From Coenobita brevimanus (taxonomy: Eukaryota; Arthropoda; Malacostraca; Decapoda; Coenobitidae), in assembly GCA_032717465.1 (NCBI GenBank), contig CM064655.1, positions 20,239,051 through 20,303,050 of the forward strand: a stretch of DNA of 64,000 bases, written 5' to 3'. The translations under genes and the position numbers were made by a program. The notes beneath the pieces are model-generated. The model ran no database searches and was not told where the DNA came from. It saw nothing but the letters and a program-made list of their open reading frames with translations. Below are positions 12,836 through 23,700 of the stretch, in pieces (position 1 is the stretch's first letter; every line of letters begins with the position of its first letter).

Positions 12836-14337
12836 TAAAATGCTGAATAGTCTTACCGAGGGCAGCCAACACCCCCAGACGGAGCCTATGGAGGGGCGAA
12901 TAGAGCGCGATTTGACTCCGGGCGACAGGGACATAAGTCCACCAGGGCCGCGTGCCCCTATGACCCAGAACTTGCCTGCCCCCACCATAGCATGCAAAAG
13001 AGATTACCTTCCGGGAGAGCCGACTACTGACAGGATCGGGGTGGAGCTATTACTCTAGCTCCAGTCAACACCCCTGAGACGGCCGGCAGCCGCTCAACCC
13101 TCCTAGAGGAAACGGCCTGCAGCTGCTTTGGAGGAAATCATGAGATGGCCAGTAGCCGCTTGACCCTCCTACAGGAGAGGTGGTAGCCACTCCCTCCTTC
13201 ATCAGGAGACGGCCGGTAGCCGCTCCGAAGGTGTCCTACAAGAGATGGCCGGTAGCCACTCAACCCTCCTACAGGAGACAGCCAGTAGCCACTCTGGAGG
13301 TAATCAGGAGACAGCCAGTAGCCACTCCGAAGGTGTCCTAAAAGAGATGGCTGGTAGCCACTCGACTCTCCTAGAGGAGACGGCCAGTAGTCGCTCCAGA
13401 GGTAATCAGGAGACGGCCAGTAGCCGCTCCTGCCTTCGTCAGGAGACTGCCGGTAGCCGCTCCCGCCTTCGTCAGGAGACTGCCGGTAGCCGCTCCCACC
13501 TTTGTTAGGAGACGGCTGGTAGCCGCCCCGAAGGTGCTCTCGAGTCGGCCTGTAGCTGCTCCCCTACACAGGCCATGGCCAGTAGACGGGCCTTTGCGAC
13601 GGCTGGTAGCCGTGCCCCTAGAAGGCTGTGGCCAGTAGCCGGGCCCTACGAGAGGAGATGGCCACTAGCTGCTCCTCCGTCAGGTGCTGACTCCCCTCCA
13701 TGAGACTACTGCCCAGAGGGAGGCCCCAGCCAGGTGGACTACTGGAGAGGCCCCGTGACCACCCCCAGGCTCTTCTCACTACAGCCGGTCCCTGAGAGGC
13801 CTCGCCTGATGGACCCCGATGGAGGCTGATGCCGCAGCCCACTCCTGACAGCGTTCCCGACCACCGGAGACCACAGCCTGCAGGACCTCCAGACCTACCC
13901 CAGGACCCTCGGGCGGGACATCCCCACACCCCAACACCAGAGACCCTCGTCCTCCATCAGGTGCCTGAGTGAACGATTCAGGCAGCTGTTCAGCCCCAGC
14001 CCTAAGGGCCAGACTCCAGCCCCATGCCCTGAGAGCGCAGGGCCCTTCACCACCCACAGCCCCGGACGAGAGATCTTGTCGCAAATAGTATCCTGCATGA
14101 TAGCCTACTCATACCCACAATCTAGACCCAAGTTTTATAATTGCCCAGAATAATTACTCTTCTGACATATATCCATTCCACTTGTAGAATTTAGCAATAC
14201 ACGTGTAAGGTCGTTGCCTTGAGTTTTTGTGTCCTGCCTCTCTCTTATTTGTCTAAGCTCCGGTCTAGAAAGAGAACCTAGCTACACACTAGACGTTAGA
14301 GGGACGGGAAGCCAACCCTAAAACACCTAGCATTAGA
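12836..14337 (+). mobile_element. solo LTR G (family 2), 5-bp TSD GTGAC
   Basis: A 1.5-kb LTR without internal region. It starts TAAAATGCTG, ends ctagcattaga, and is flanked by GTGAC at 12831-12835 and 14338-14342. The 3' part carries the core ccggtctagaaagag shared with all other LTRs here. After the start comes a stretch encoding DYLPGEPTT, then a type-2 array (about 13080-13680). Solo LTRs normally arise by recombination between the two LTRs of a complete element. Confidence 0.92.
13080..13680 (+). repeat. type-2 array in LTR G
   Basis: Repeats of a gacggccggtagccgctc-like core with variable spacers. Translations stay open in at least one frame over most of it (for example 13245-13508, ETASSRS-like repeats). 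This is the family 2 counterpart of the arrays in C, E and F. Confidence 0.85.
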
Positions 14338-14342
14338 GTGAC

Positions 14343-14731
14343 TTCTTCACTGAAACATCTCAAACTGAACAATTTCTATTTACAATGTACAAGAAACAAA
14401 TCTCGCATGCACACATAAGACTCCACACATCAGACACTACATAAACATTTGCACAGAGGAAATGGCCATGGATGAGACCTCATCACTTATATTCACAAAC
14501 TGATCCTCTAAAAGGACACAGGACAACCAACAAAATCACTGCCAACATGACACCACATTATAAAAAGTCACTCAGTGTCAACTCTGGCCACAAACAAGGA
14601 ATATCTTTTTGTTGTTTATGTACTTTGTATACTTTTACAATAAACCTTTTAATCAGTCAATTTGCCAGCCATTATTAACATCTGCATTCCCTGACACATT
14701 CGTTATCATACCATGCGACACAACTCTCATC
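14343..14731. other. spacer between LTR G and element A
   Basis: AT-richer host or older-repeat DNA continuing the sequence left of LTR G. It contains aataaa near 14639 but no recognisable ORF. Confidence 0.5.
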
Positions 14732-14759
14732 TCCTTTAAAATGCACGCTCAACTGTATG

Positions 14760-15140
14760 CGTAGGGGAGGGAACGGCCACTGTATGTGTTGGAGAGGGAA
14801 CAGCCATTGTACGTCCACCTCCTCCTCTTACGGGAGTAGCACCGCAGTAACGGCCACTGTACATACCAGGGAGGGAATGGCCACTGTATGTCCCTCAGCT
14901 ACTGCCCCTTGGGCAGGCAGACCCGTGGCGACAGCCACTGTACGTGCCGGGGAGGGAACGGCCACTGAACATCCCTCATCTGCCTCTTCCTCCTTTGGGA
15001 GCAGCCCCGCGGTGACGGCCACTGTACGCGCCTGGGAAGGAATGGCCACTGTACATCCTGCTGCTGCTGCCCCAAGGGGCTGTGGAGCCGCGACTACGGC
15101 CACCATACGCATCGGGGAAGGGACGGCCACTGTATGCCCT
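14760..15140 (+). repeat. type-1 array in A 5' LTR
   Basis: Ten copies of an acggccactgtac-like core. Spacing alternates between 27 bp and about 50-57 bp, giving a composite unit near 81 bp. The + strand reads repeatedly as GEGTATV with short Ser/Pro-rich spacers, followed by the conserved segment VPCAAHSPPLGC ... LPFQEWW to about 15335. Confidence 0.9.
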
Positions 15141-15980
15141 TCGTCCACATTCCCGAGGGTTCTCCCAGAGGAGAAGGTCCCTTGCGCAGCCCACTCTCCA
15201 CCCCTCGGCTGCGTGGGATGCCCTTCTGTCTCTCCCTCCATGTGTGGTTCCCCGGAGGCACTGCCGTTCCAGGAGTGGTGGCGAAGTCCTGTCACTGAAG
15301 GTGGGGCTCACACCCTCCAGCCTGTTCCTGGATGACGCCGGATCCTGACGGATGCCCCGCGATCGAGGTGCCACAGCCAACCCCTGATGGTGTCCCCACC
15401 TAGAGGTGACCGCAGTCCCAAGCCTCCCAGGGCCAGCCCCCGGACCCCAGGGTGGGACCGCTCTGGCCCCACTCACCGTCAACCCTCTGCCAGGAGCAAG
15501 AAGTGGCAGGCCCAACTCCTGACACTGTTTGGCCCCAGTTCCAAGGGCCCCTCACCAGGTGGAGGCCCAGGCAGGAATGGGCCTCCCTGCACCCCAGAAC
15601 AGACACACGCCCAGACCGCGATGCCCCCGAGAGCTGTCCCGTGCCTTCTGCAGGAGGGCTCCCCAGTAGGGCTCCCTCCAATCCCTGGGTGCCACCTCAG
15701 TTAAGCCTAGACCTCAGCAGTCCAGTGATGACGCCTGAAGACCCCAGTGTCGTGCTAGAGACTTAATAGTGACAGTGACCCTATGTGGTATAGAAACAGT
15801 GAGACAGAAACACCACCCATAAAGTGTCTCTACCCCAGTTTATCCAGAGCGCTGTGTTAATGTCTAACCTCCCTAGAACCAGAGTAATATACTAGTGTGT
15901 GGCCAAGAGACCAACATACCACGTAGAGTCCTAAGAGACCGAGTATGTGACCAGTGTCACCATATCTATGTGATATTTTC

Positions 15981-16023
15981 ATGTTCTTACCTAATTGTTC
16001 TTACCTAATTGTATCTTTACAGG
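15981..16023 (-). repeat. LINE 3' tail, short tandem repeats
   Basis: On the + strand the unit gttcttacctaatt occurs twice, followed by a partial third copy. CR1-clade LINEs often end in short tandem repeats rather than poly-A, which supports the CR1-like assignment and fixes the 3' end. Confidence 0.7.
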
Positions 16024-16029
16024 AATGAG

Positions 16030-18862
16030 TCAAGCTCGTACTGTCCCGTGTCTTAAACCATATTTATCGTACATATCCTTAAATTTGTGAATTGTTTTGG
16101 CACACACTATTTCATTCGGTAGTGCATTCCATTGATCAATTGCTCTGTTTGGGAAACTGAATTTCCTTACGTCTTTATCACCTCTCTTCTTATGCAGTTT
16201 TTTGCAGTGTCCTCTTGCTGATGCTTCTCCATATGTTAAGTAATCATTTATGTCTATTTTCTCCTTCCCTGATATGCACTTATATAGCATTATCATGTCA
16301 CCTCTTTTCCTTCTCTCCTGTAGTGTTGGTAGATTCAGTTTATTTAGTCTTTCTTCGTAGCTTAGGTCCCTTAAGGTATCCATCTTGTAGCGGTCAATCT
16401 TGTCTATATGCTTTTTGAGATGAGGACTCCAGACTACTGCTGCATATTCCAGGGTTGGTCTAATGAATGATGTTATTATCCTTCTTAGCATGTCTTCATT
16501 TATGTATGTGAATGCTATTCTCATATTTGCAAGCAGTGTATACATGTTCCGTACCTTCTCGCTGATGTGGTCAGCCGGAGATAGTCTGTTATTGATAATC
16601 ACACCTAGGTCTTTCTCTCTTTCTGATGTGTATAGGGTTTTATTTCCTAACTTATAATCCCAATCAGGTCTTTTTCCACTTTTACCAAACTTGATTACAT
16701 GACACTTGTCCACATTGAATTCCATTTGCCATGTACTTCTCCATTCATGAAGTTTATTTAATTCTTCTTGTAGCTCTTTACAAGAGTCTGTGTTAGTAAT
16801 TCTCCTTTGTATTTTTGCATCATCTGCAAACATATTTAGATAGCTCTCATTTCCAGTGTTACTGTTTATATCATTTATATACACTAAAAACATGATTGGT
16901 GCCCGCACTGAACCCTGTAGTAGTACTCCACTAGTCACTTCTTTCCATGATGAGTAGTTTCCTCTTAGTACTGTCCTCATTTCTCTTTTTATGAGAAAGT
17001 CTTGCATCCAACAAAACAGTTTGCCTCGAATTCCTCCTTGATGGTACAATTTCCATAAAAGTCTTTGGTGTGGTACTGTGTCAAAAGCTTTCTTGAAATC
17101 TAAATAGATACTGTCCACCCATCCTTCCCTTTCCTGTATTGTGTTTGTTACTCTGTCATAGTAGCTCAACAGATTAGTAACACATGATTTTCCTTTTCTG
17201 AAACCAAACTGTCTTTCTGTTATCATACTGTATTCTTCTAGATGATTTACCCACGCTTTTCTTATAAGCTTTTCTAATACCTTGCTTACAACACTGGTCA
17301 GTGATACTGGTCGGTAGTTGAGTGGATTTTGTCTATTTCCTTTCTTGAATAAGGGGACAATATTTGCTTTTTTCCAAATATCAGGTAGTTTACCTTGACT
17401 CAAGGATTTCTTGAAAATTAAAAATAATGGTTTACTGAACTCCTTTGCACATTCTCGTAATACCCAACATGAAATTTCATCAGGACCACTTGCTTTTCCT
17501 CTGTCTAATCTACTTAACTCCTCCTGTATTACTTTTTCTGCTATTTGTATATCTGGTAGTATGTGTGGACATGCGTGTTCCACATAGTCCCTCTAAAAAT
17601 TTTTTTCTTCTGTAAAAACTAATTGGAAATTCTTATTTAGTGCTTCACAAATATCTTTCTCTTGTGTATAAGTGATTCCCTCGTCCGTAATGAATTGTAT
17701 TATATCTTTTACTTTAGTTTTGCTTCTGATATAGCTGTAAAATAGCTTTGGTTGATCGCTACTTTTATTTATTATATCCTCCTCAAACTGTGTTTGGGCT
17801 TCCCTCCTTATTCTTGTATAGTCGTTTCTTGCCTGTTTGTAATTATTATACGCCCTTTCACTATTGTGTCTTCTGTATCTATTCCACAACAAATCTCTTC
17901 TTTCTTTTGATTTTTTACATTCTGTATTGAACCATTTCTGTATTTTCTTATCTGCTTCTTTGTGCAGTGGGATGTACTTCTGGACTCCTATTTCATAAAA
18001 TTCACAGAATTTTTTATATACAGCATTTAAATCTTGTCCTCTAAGCTCATTTTCCAAATCAACTTCTAAGAAATACTTCTTTAGGTCTTGATAATTTCCC
18101 TTTTTATAGTTTAGGCTCTTTTTGTAACTGTCATTGCTGTTTACTATGTCATATGCTATCCTGAAGTTATAATTTAGTACTGCATGATCGCTTTTGCCGA
18201 GTGGAGGGTGATATATTAAACTGTCAATATAATTTTCTTGCCTAGTAAATATTAGATCTAGCACTGAAGGTACATCAAGTCCTCTTTTTCTGGTGGTTTC
18301 CCCTCACATGTTGCGTTAGGAAAAACTTTTGTACGAGATCCAGGAGCTTTTGGTCCCAACAGCTTTCTTGGCTAATTATATCTAGAGTATTCCAATTTAT
18401 ATTTGTATTGAAACCCCCAGTTAGTATAATTCTTTCCGATTTCTCTTCCATTTTATGTAGTAATGATCTTATACTCTGAATTGTACTCTCTGCCAGGTCC
18501 TCATATTCGTCTCTTTCCCATGTGTTTGATCTGGGTGGCATGTACAAATTGGCTACGATTACTTTACCTTCAGATGTGTTGATCTTTACTGCAATCAGTT
18601 CTACTTGTGATGGTATATTTAGTTTTATTTCCTTGACTTTTAGATTTTTCTTAGTTAGTATTATAATTCATCCTTTTTTTAAATTTCTGTCTCTTCTCCA
18701 TATATTGTATTCCTCTAAGTTTAGTATGTCATTGGATATCCTTGGTGTTAATTTTGTTTCAGTTAGGCATATTATTTGTGGTTCATTTTCTCTGACATAA
18801 TCATTCATCTCTAGTAATTTAGATACCATTCCATCCACATTTGAGTACATCAACTTTATCAT
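16030..18862 (-). pseudogene. LINE ORF2: endonuclease and reverse transcriptase
   Basis: The endonuclease starts at MIKLMYSNVDGM (18862) with ICLTETKL (catalytic Glu), then GGFNTNINW, where the usual GDFN Asp is Gly, and GKSDHAVL (Asp/His pair) near 18190. The RT (16030-17583, 517 codons) has IYLDFKKAFDTV near residue 160 and FADDAKI near 252-255, so the palm Asp residues survive. The usual GVPQGS is altered to GVLLQGS. The C-terminal thumb pattern LEYAAVVWSPHLKKHI is typical of CR1/Jockey RTs. A stop near 17590, a frameshift near 18270 and a stop near 18666 break the frame. Such an enzyme nicks target DNA and primes reverse transcription there. Confidence 0.92.
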
Positions 18863-19921
18863 CTTGTTTATATACTTGTCATGACATGGTTCTACTACCT
18901 TCCTCCTTTTTCTTCCATCCTGTTTGTGTACCACTTTCGTACCTGCAATCCTATTACTTTGTAAAAAAAAATTCTTCTCCTCTTCTGATCTTCCCTCATT
19001 TTTTGTTTTTGCTTCCTCCCTTTTCTCTTTCAGTATTTCCAGTTCCTCTTGTGTTAGGCATCTTTTTATCCATACATTTTTGAACTCCTCTTTTTCCATA
19101 AGATTCTTTGCATTTTTTAGTATCTCTTCCACAGTGTTTACACTCTGGAAAGTCACCTTTAGAGGTCTTGTCTTGCTTTTCTCTTATTTCCCTGACCTTT
19201 TGTGTTCCTCTATGTCTTTACTACAGATTTCCTCTGATACTTCTTTCGGTAAGCTCATTACATTTGCCATCTCCTTTTTGTCTCTTGTGATCTTGTTTTT
19301 TACTTCTTCCTCTTCTATACCAGTGATTACTATAGATTTGTTTCTCTCTACTGAATCTCTGACTAACTTTGGATTGTTTTGGATTATTCTTTTCACTTCC
19401 TTTTTAATGCTTTTTTCCTCCACCCTTGTTTCTAAGTCTTTCTTTACTTTCACCATTTCAGCATACGTGGTTTCTACATCATTTTTGTAGCTTTGCACAG
19501 CTTCATTCACCTGTGTTATCTTCTCCTCAATATCACTGCTCTGGTCCATAAGACTGTTTGCTTGCCTAATTGTCTTTGTGTCATTTTTGAACTCTTCCAT
19601 AATTCTCTCGTGATTGACTACTGTACTTGCCATTTCACTCACTTTCTTCCTAAGCATACTCAATTCCACTGTTAGTTCACTGATGGTTGTGTCTTTCTTA
19701 TTGGCCTCCCTTCCTAGTTTTTCTATCTCTTCCTTTTGCAAGTGCATTTGCTTCTTTATTTCATCAATTTCATTTTTGAAAGCCATTTCTAGTTTGCGTA
19801 CACGTTCAACCAGTCTATTGTGAGTCTACACTTCAACCAGTTCTTGGTAGAAATCATCATTTTGCTTTTTACTTTTATCCCTTTTCTTTTCCAAATTTGT
19901 TTTACTGAAGTATGTATCCAT
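18863..19921 (-). pseudogene. LINE ORF1, coiled-coil RNA-binding type
   Basis: The frame begins at an ATG at 19921 (MDTYFSKTNLEKKRDK), reaches an in-frame TAG near 19827, reopens at 19786 with a long heptad-like coiled coil (IDEIKKQMHLQKEEIEKLG), includes SIVITGIEEEEV, and meets an in-frame TAA near 19185. It continues in the same frame to RPLKVTFQSVNTVEEILK and EEFKNVWIKRCLTQEE. This resembles L1-type ORF1 proteins, which package LINE RNA. No esterase domain is present, unlike the second LINE. The two stops are single-base changes in an otherwise continuous frame. Confidence 0.8.
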
Positions 19922-20490
19922 TTTGCAATACTAAAAGAACAGAGTATGTACTTACAGAGTATGTACACTTTCCCCGTGTTGCTGTAGTCTAATCAAACCC
20001 AGCTGACTCAGCGCATTTTCTCCTCGTGGTTCTTTTTTCTGTTTGAACAAGTCTTGTTTAAACTTTTTTTTTTTTCCTTTTAATAATGAAAAATCATTTA
20101 GTCTAACCTGGTACAGAGCTTGACTCATACAAAGATACTAATTTAGGTAATGCCACTGGCCGTGTTGGTTCGGTATGGAGCGCCGATATCGGACGTCTAC
20201 CTCTGATGACTCCCTCTGTGTGTGTAGTAACTCAGGTGTATGCACAGTGCCCATGTGATATTGTACTAATATTGACTGACCTGTCACTATACCCCATCCA
20301 CATTCAGTGTACCACTGTATGTATATTGTAAGGAAGTTAGACTTAGGCAATATATGTGGTAAGATGTCTTGCCGAGTTTTTATGCCCTGTTCCTTTGTAA
20401 GTGTTCTATTTCCGGTCTAGAAAGAGGACCTCGCTCAGTCGCTGGTGTCTTTAGAACAAGAAGTCGGTCTAAAAACATCCAGCACAACAC

Positions 20491-20506
20491 TGGTGGCAAG
20501 CGGTGG
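20491..20506 (+). other. element A primer binding site
   Basis: TGGTGGCAAGCGGTGG begins one base after the LTR end and would pair with the 3' end of a tRNA to prime minus-strand synthesis. Element B has the same 16 bases and element C a variant, TGGTGGACAGCGGTGG. I cannot name the tRNA from memory. Confidence 0.8.
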
Positions 20507-20555
20507 TTCTGGATCCGATTAGAACACGGAAGAACAAATAGGGAAATCTAGCACA

Positions 20556-21446
20556 ATGGCAGCCAAATCACATATCCAACAGCCCAAATTCAACCCCGAA
20601 CAATACAACATCGATGTGTACTTAGATATGGTTAAACCCATTTTAGACAGGGTTTGAAAAAGACAGGGAGAAAATTGCCATCACACTGCCTCACTTGGGC
20701 AAAATCGTGGCAACCACAGCAACAAAAATTGTCCCAGAACTAAAATGGGACCAATTCACACATATCGTGAAACACGCAGTTACGCCTTCCTTGGGCAGGG
20801 TTATCACTCTCTTACAACTAGACGCCCTCACATACGACGGTAGCCTTGATGACACATTCATCCAGTCACAGCGACTCGTCACCGCCGCCTATCCCGAGGC
20901 CAGCATAGCCACTCGGGATCAACATATATTCAATACCCTGCTACCCTGCTGAGGATCCTCCCGAGCACAGTCAGGGAACACTTCACAATTTATGATTCAT
21001 CAGGAGACATGGACCAAGACCTGCAGCTTGTACGACGCCTCCTCGTCGCCCGCCCCACACCTCAACCAATAAATGCTGTCAGTAAGTTTCCCCAAAACAA
21101 GATGGCGCCCCAAAAGCAACGGAGGCCCCCACCACAACCCACTACGGAGCCGTCATCTATCATACCCAGGTCACGCCCTCCAAAGAGACACCCTAACCTC
21201 AGAGAAAACCCCAACTTGATATCCATAAACATGTGGGAATTTACCGCCTGCAGTCGCAGCTGCCCTCTACATGACATATGCAAGCAGCTGAAAGCTGCAT
21301 GACGCAGGGCGGTCCCACAAGGGAGCCGGAAGGTGTCATCCTTGGACGACGATGCACCGGAAGACGATGCTCCACCTCTTTCTTATACAGACCCCGGGGA
21401 AGTGGAGCCTGATAAGGAAGGCAGAGTACAACAGATGGATTTTTAG
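20556..21446 (+). pseudogene. element A gag
   Basis: Starts MAAKSHIQQPKFNPEQY, aligning with B gag (MAAKPHVQLPRFNPEQY). A stop or frameshift near 20655 and further shifts near 20950 break it into pieces at 20695-20952 and 21009-21302. The middle (GRVITLLQLDALTYDGS, PSTVREHFTIYD) is conserved with B and C. The C-terminus has ACSRSCPLHDI but no classical CX2CX4HX4C zinc knuckle. Gag forms the intracellular particle. It ends at a TAG in gattttTAG, and pol lies in the -1 frame. Confidence 0.85.
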
Positions 21447-21469
21447 GTCTGCCCCCTCACCTCCCCACG

Positions 21470-22500
21470 GTGGTGGGTGCCACTTCTCATAAATACAGAC
21501 CCCCAGTCTATGACAAAATGAGGCTGAATGGGGTTAAGGCAAGACTATTGATTGACACGGGAGCAGCCAGATCCTGCTTCTACTCACATTTTTACTCCTG
21601 CTACAGCTCCACCTTCGGCCCCCTTCTCCCCACCTCAGCCAACCTCATAGACGCGAGGGACGGCCTCCTGCCTATCCGAGGGAAACCCGGGACCTGCGGA
21701 CTGAAACCCACCAACAAGTAGCCGCAAGACACCCCTTCATCGTGTATACGACGGCTACCTGGAGTTGGATCCCCTACGGAAACTCCATGCCAACATCCAC
21801 TGCCTCAAGCTCTGCCTCCAGTTTCGTCCAGCCTCCCCCCTTGATCACCCACGCAGCACATGCACACCTCCATCCCACACACCCCCCTTCCTCCCCACCC
21901 TCAACCATTCTGCATGTGCACTTCCCCTCCACCTTCACTCCCCACGTCACCCACCACTACACCTTCCCACCTCCATCCTTCTTCTTCCTCTCCTACCTCC
22001 CCTCCCTCTCCAACTTTTTCGGCCACCATTGCTTCCACCGTTACCATTCCCCCCCACCACAAGGCTTGGTTGCAGTCAAACAGGCCCAGCGGTACCTCCG
22101 TACTATTCTCACCCACCTTACCATTGGGGGCCCTTTCATCGTGTTTACTATCTCCCACATTCCTCCTCCCCTATGTCCGAGCAGTATGAATCGCCAATCT
22201 CACCGCCACACCACTCACCCTCCCTCGAGGATTAGTAGTAAGGGATATGCAGGAAGCCGAGCCTTGTGAAACACCCTCCCCCTCTCCCACCACGCTACCT
22301 ACTCTACCTGACCACCTTTCCACCACAAAGCAAACAGCCTCCAACAACTCCTCCTGGACTTCCAAGACCTTTTCTCATCTGGCCCAGCAAACATCGGGCA
22401 CACCACCTACCTGAGCCACGAAATCCACACCACGGGACCACCCATCTGCCAAACCTCACGATGAAAGAACCCTAAGCAACGGGCAGAGGAAGACCAGCAG
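21470..22500 (+). pseudogene. element A protease and linker to RT
   Basis: The aspartic protease active site LLIDTGAARS lies at about 21546-21575 with the DTG triad intact. The frame stops near 21721 (GLKPTNK), before the second conserved motif, seen in B as GYLGLDIL. The following 500 bp encode a His/Pro/Ser-rich linker in several broken frames. The protease would cut the Gag-Pol polyprotein; here it is truncated. Confidence 0.82.
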
Positions 22501-23265
22501 GTCCAGGACATGCTCGATGCCGGCATCATTTCCCCTTCCACCAGCCCCTGGTCCTCCCCCGTTGTACTCGTTAGAAAAAAAGGATGGCATCATGCTGTTC
22601 TGTGTTGACTACCGTAAAGTCAATGATGTCATCACCAAGGACGCCACTCCCCTACCCAGAATAGACGATTCCCTCAACTCACTACATGGCTCTTCATGGT
22701 TTTCCACCCTCGACCTACAGTCAGGGTACTGGCAAGTCCCTGTCCACCCAGAAGACAAACAGAAAACAGCCTTCTCCACCAGCAACGGCAAACATTATGA
22801 ATTCAACGTCCTCCCTTTCGGACTTTGCAATGCCCCAGCCACGTTTTCCCATCTAATGGAGTCAGTCCTCAGTGACCTGACCTGGGAGATCTGCCTGGTG
22901 TATCTGGACAATGTCATCGTGTTTAGCTGAACCTGGGCCGACCACCTCCGCCACCTCAAACAGGTGTTTACATGAATACGCCAGGCCGGACTAAAGCTCA
23001 AACCTTCCAAGTGCGTCCTAGCCAAAAGATCCGTCTCCTTCCTAGGACATGTGATTGGAGCTGAGGGCATCTCCCCTGATCCCTACAAATTGCACCCCAT
23101 CGCTGACTTCCCTCTCCCTAAGGATGTCCACGAAATGCGCGCCTTCCTTAGACTGACGTCTTGCTACCAGCGTTTTGTCAAAGGTTTTGCCGACATTACC
23201 AAACCCTTGCACGATCTCACAAGGAAAGGCGAGGTTTGGACTGATACCTGAGTTACGGCCTTTAA
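22501..23265 (+). pseudogene. element A reverse transcriptase
   Basis: Clear Ty3/gypsy RT blocks: FCVDYRKVNDV, WFSTLDLQSGYWQVP (first catalytic Asp), FNVLPFGLCNAPATF, and the YxDD box as YLDN at about 22900, so the second Asp of the pair is changed to Asn. A stop follows (FS*TW), with others near 22972 and 23250. An upstream frameshift sits in an A-run near 22575. The connection part (VIGAEGISPDP, MRAFLRLTSCYQRFVKGF) is conserved with B and C. Catalytically dead as it stands. Confidence 0.93.
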
Positions 23266-23700
23266 CACCCTAGAAAACAAACTCGTCTCAGCCCCAATTG
23301 TCGCTTTCCCCGACTACAACCTACCTTTCCGTCTATTCACCGATGTTTCCCTGGTTGCCATCGGTGCTGTACTCGCCCAGGTGCAGGACGGGCGGGAACA
23401 CATCATCGCCTGCGCCAGCTGCACCCTCAACCAGCCTGAGAGAAATTACGCTGCCACTAAACATGAGTGCCTAGGCATCATTTGGGCTTTACACTACTAC
23501 CGATCATATATTTCAGGTACCCATGTAGTCATCATCACTGACAATCAATCTTTCCAGTGGCTGCGACAATCCAACACCAACAGCGCACAATTAATTCGAT
23601 GGAGAGACGCGCTTGAGGAGGTTGATTTTGAAATATCATACCGACCCTGGAAACTGCACACAAACGCCGACGCCCTCTCCCACCTACCCATCAACTCCAT
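23266..23700 (+). pseudogene. element A RNase H
   Basis: FTDVSLVAIGAVLAQ (Asp), NYAATKHECLGIIWAL (Glu) and VIITDNQSFQWL (Asp) are the expected acidic residues of a Ty3/gypsy RNase H, in the order and spacing of the family. It removes the RNA strand after minus-strand synthesis. Lies in one frame (from 23381) up to the domain end (YRPWKLHTNADALSHLP). Confidence 0.9.

Larger units (their letters stand above)
15978..20213 (-). mobile_element. Jockey-superfamily (CR1/L2-like) LINE in A 5' LTR
   Basis: A minus-strand non-LTR retrotransposon with 5' UTR, coiled-coil ORF1, endonuclease-RT ORF2 and a 3' tail of short tandem repeats. Its limits come from comparison with uninterrupted LTR copies; I see no clear target duplication. 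The coding frame carries in-frame stops near 19827, 19185, 18666 and 17590 and a frameshift near 18270, so it is dead, but it spans essentially the full length. Confidence 0.88.
14737..20489 (+). repeat. element A 5' LTR, interrupted by a LINE
   Basis: LTR sequence occupies 14737-15977 and 20214-20489, about 1.5 kb. It starts TAAAATGCACGC. Compared with the 3' LTR it lacks roughly the first 230 bp after the terminus, so the array begins almost at once (14760). The right part ends cagcacaaca directly before the PBS. The two halves join cleanly when compared with the uninterrupted copies at 27620-27660 and 39390-39430. Confidence 0.92.

Noticed and set aside
14828..15515. Antisense ORFs over the A 5' LTR (155 and 179 codons)
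   Set aside because: Shadows of the type-1 array; no conserved end segment in these frames.
16215..19823. + strand Ser/Phe-rich ORFs over the first LINE
   Set aside because: Antisense of LINE ORF1 and ORF2, whose motifs are on the minus strand.
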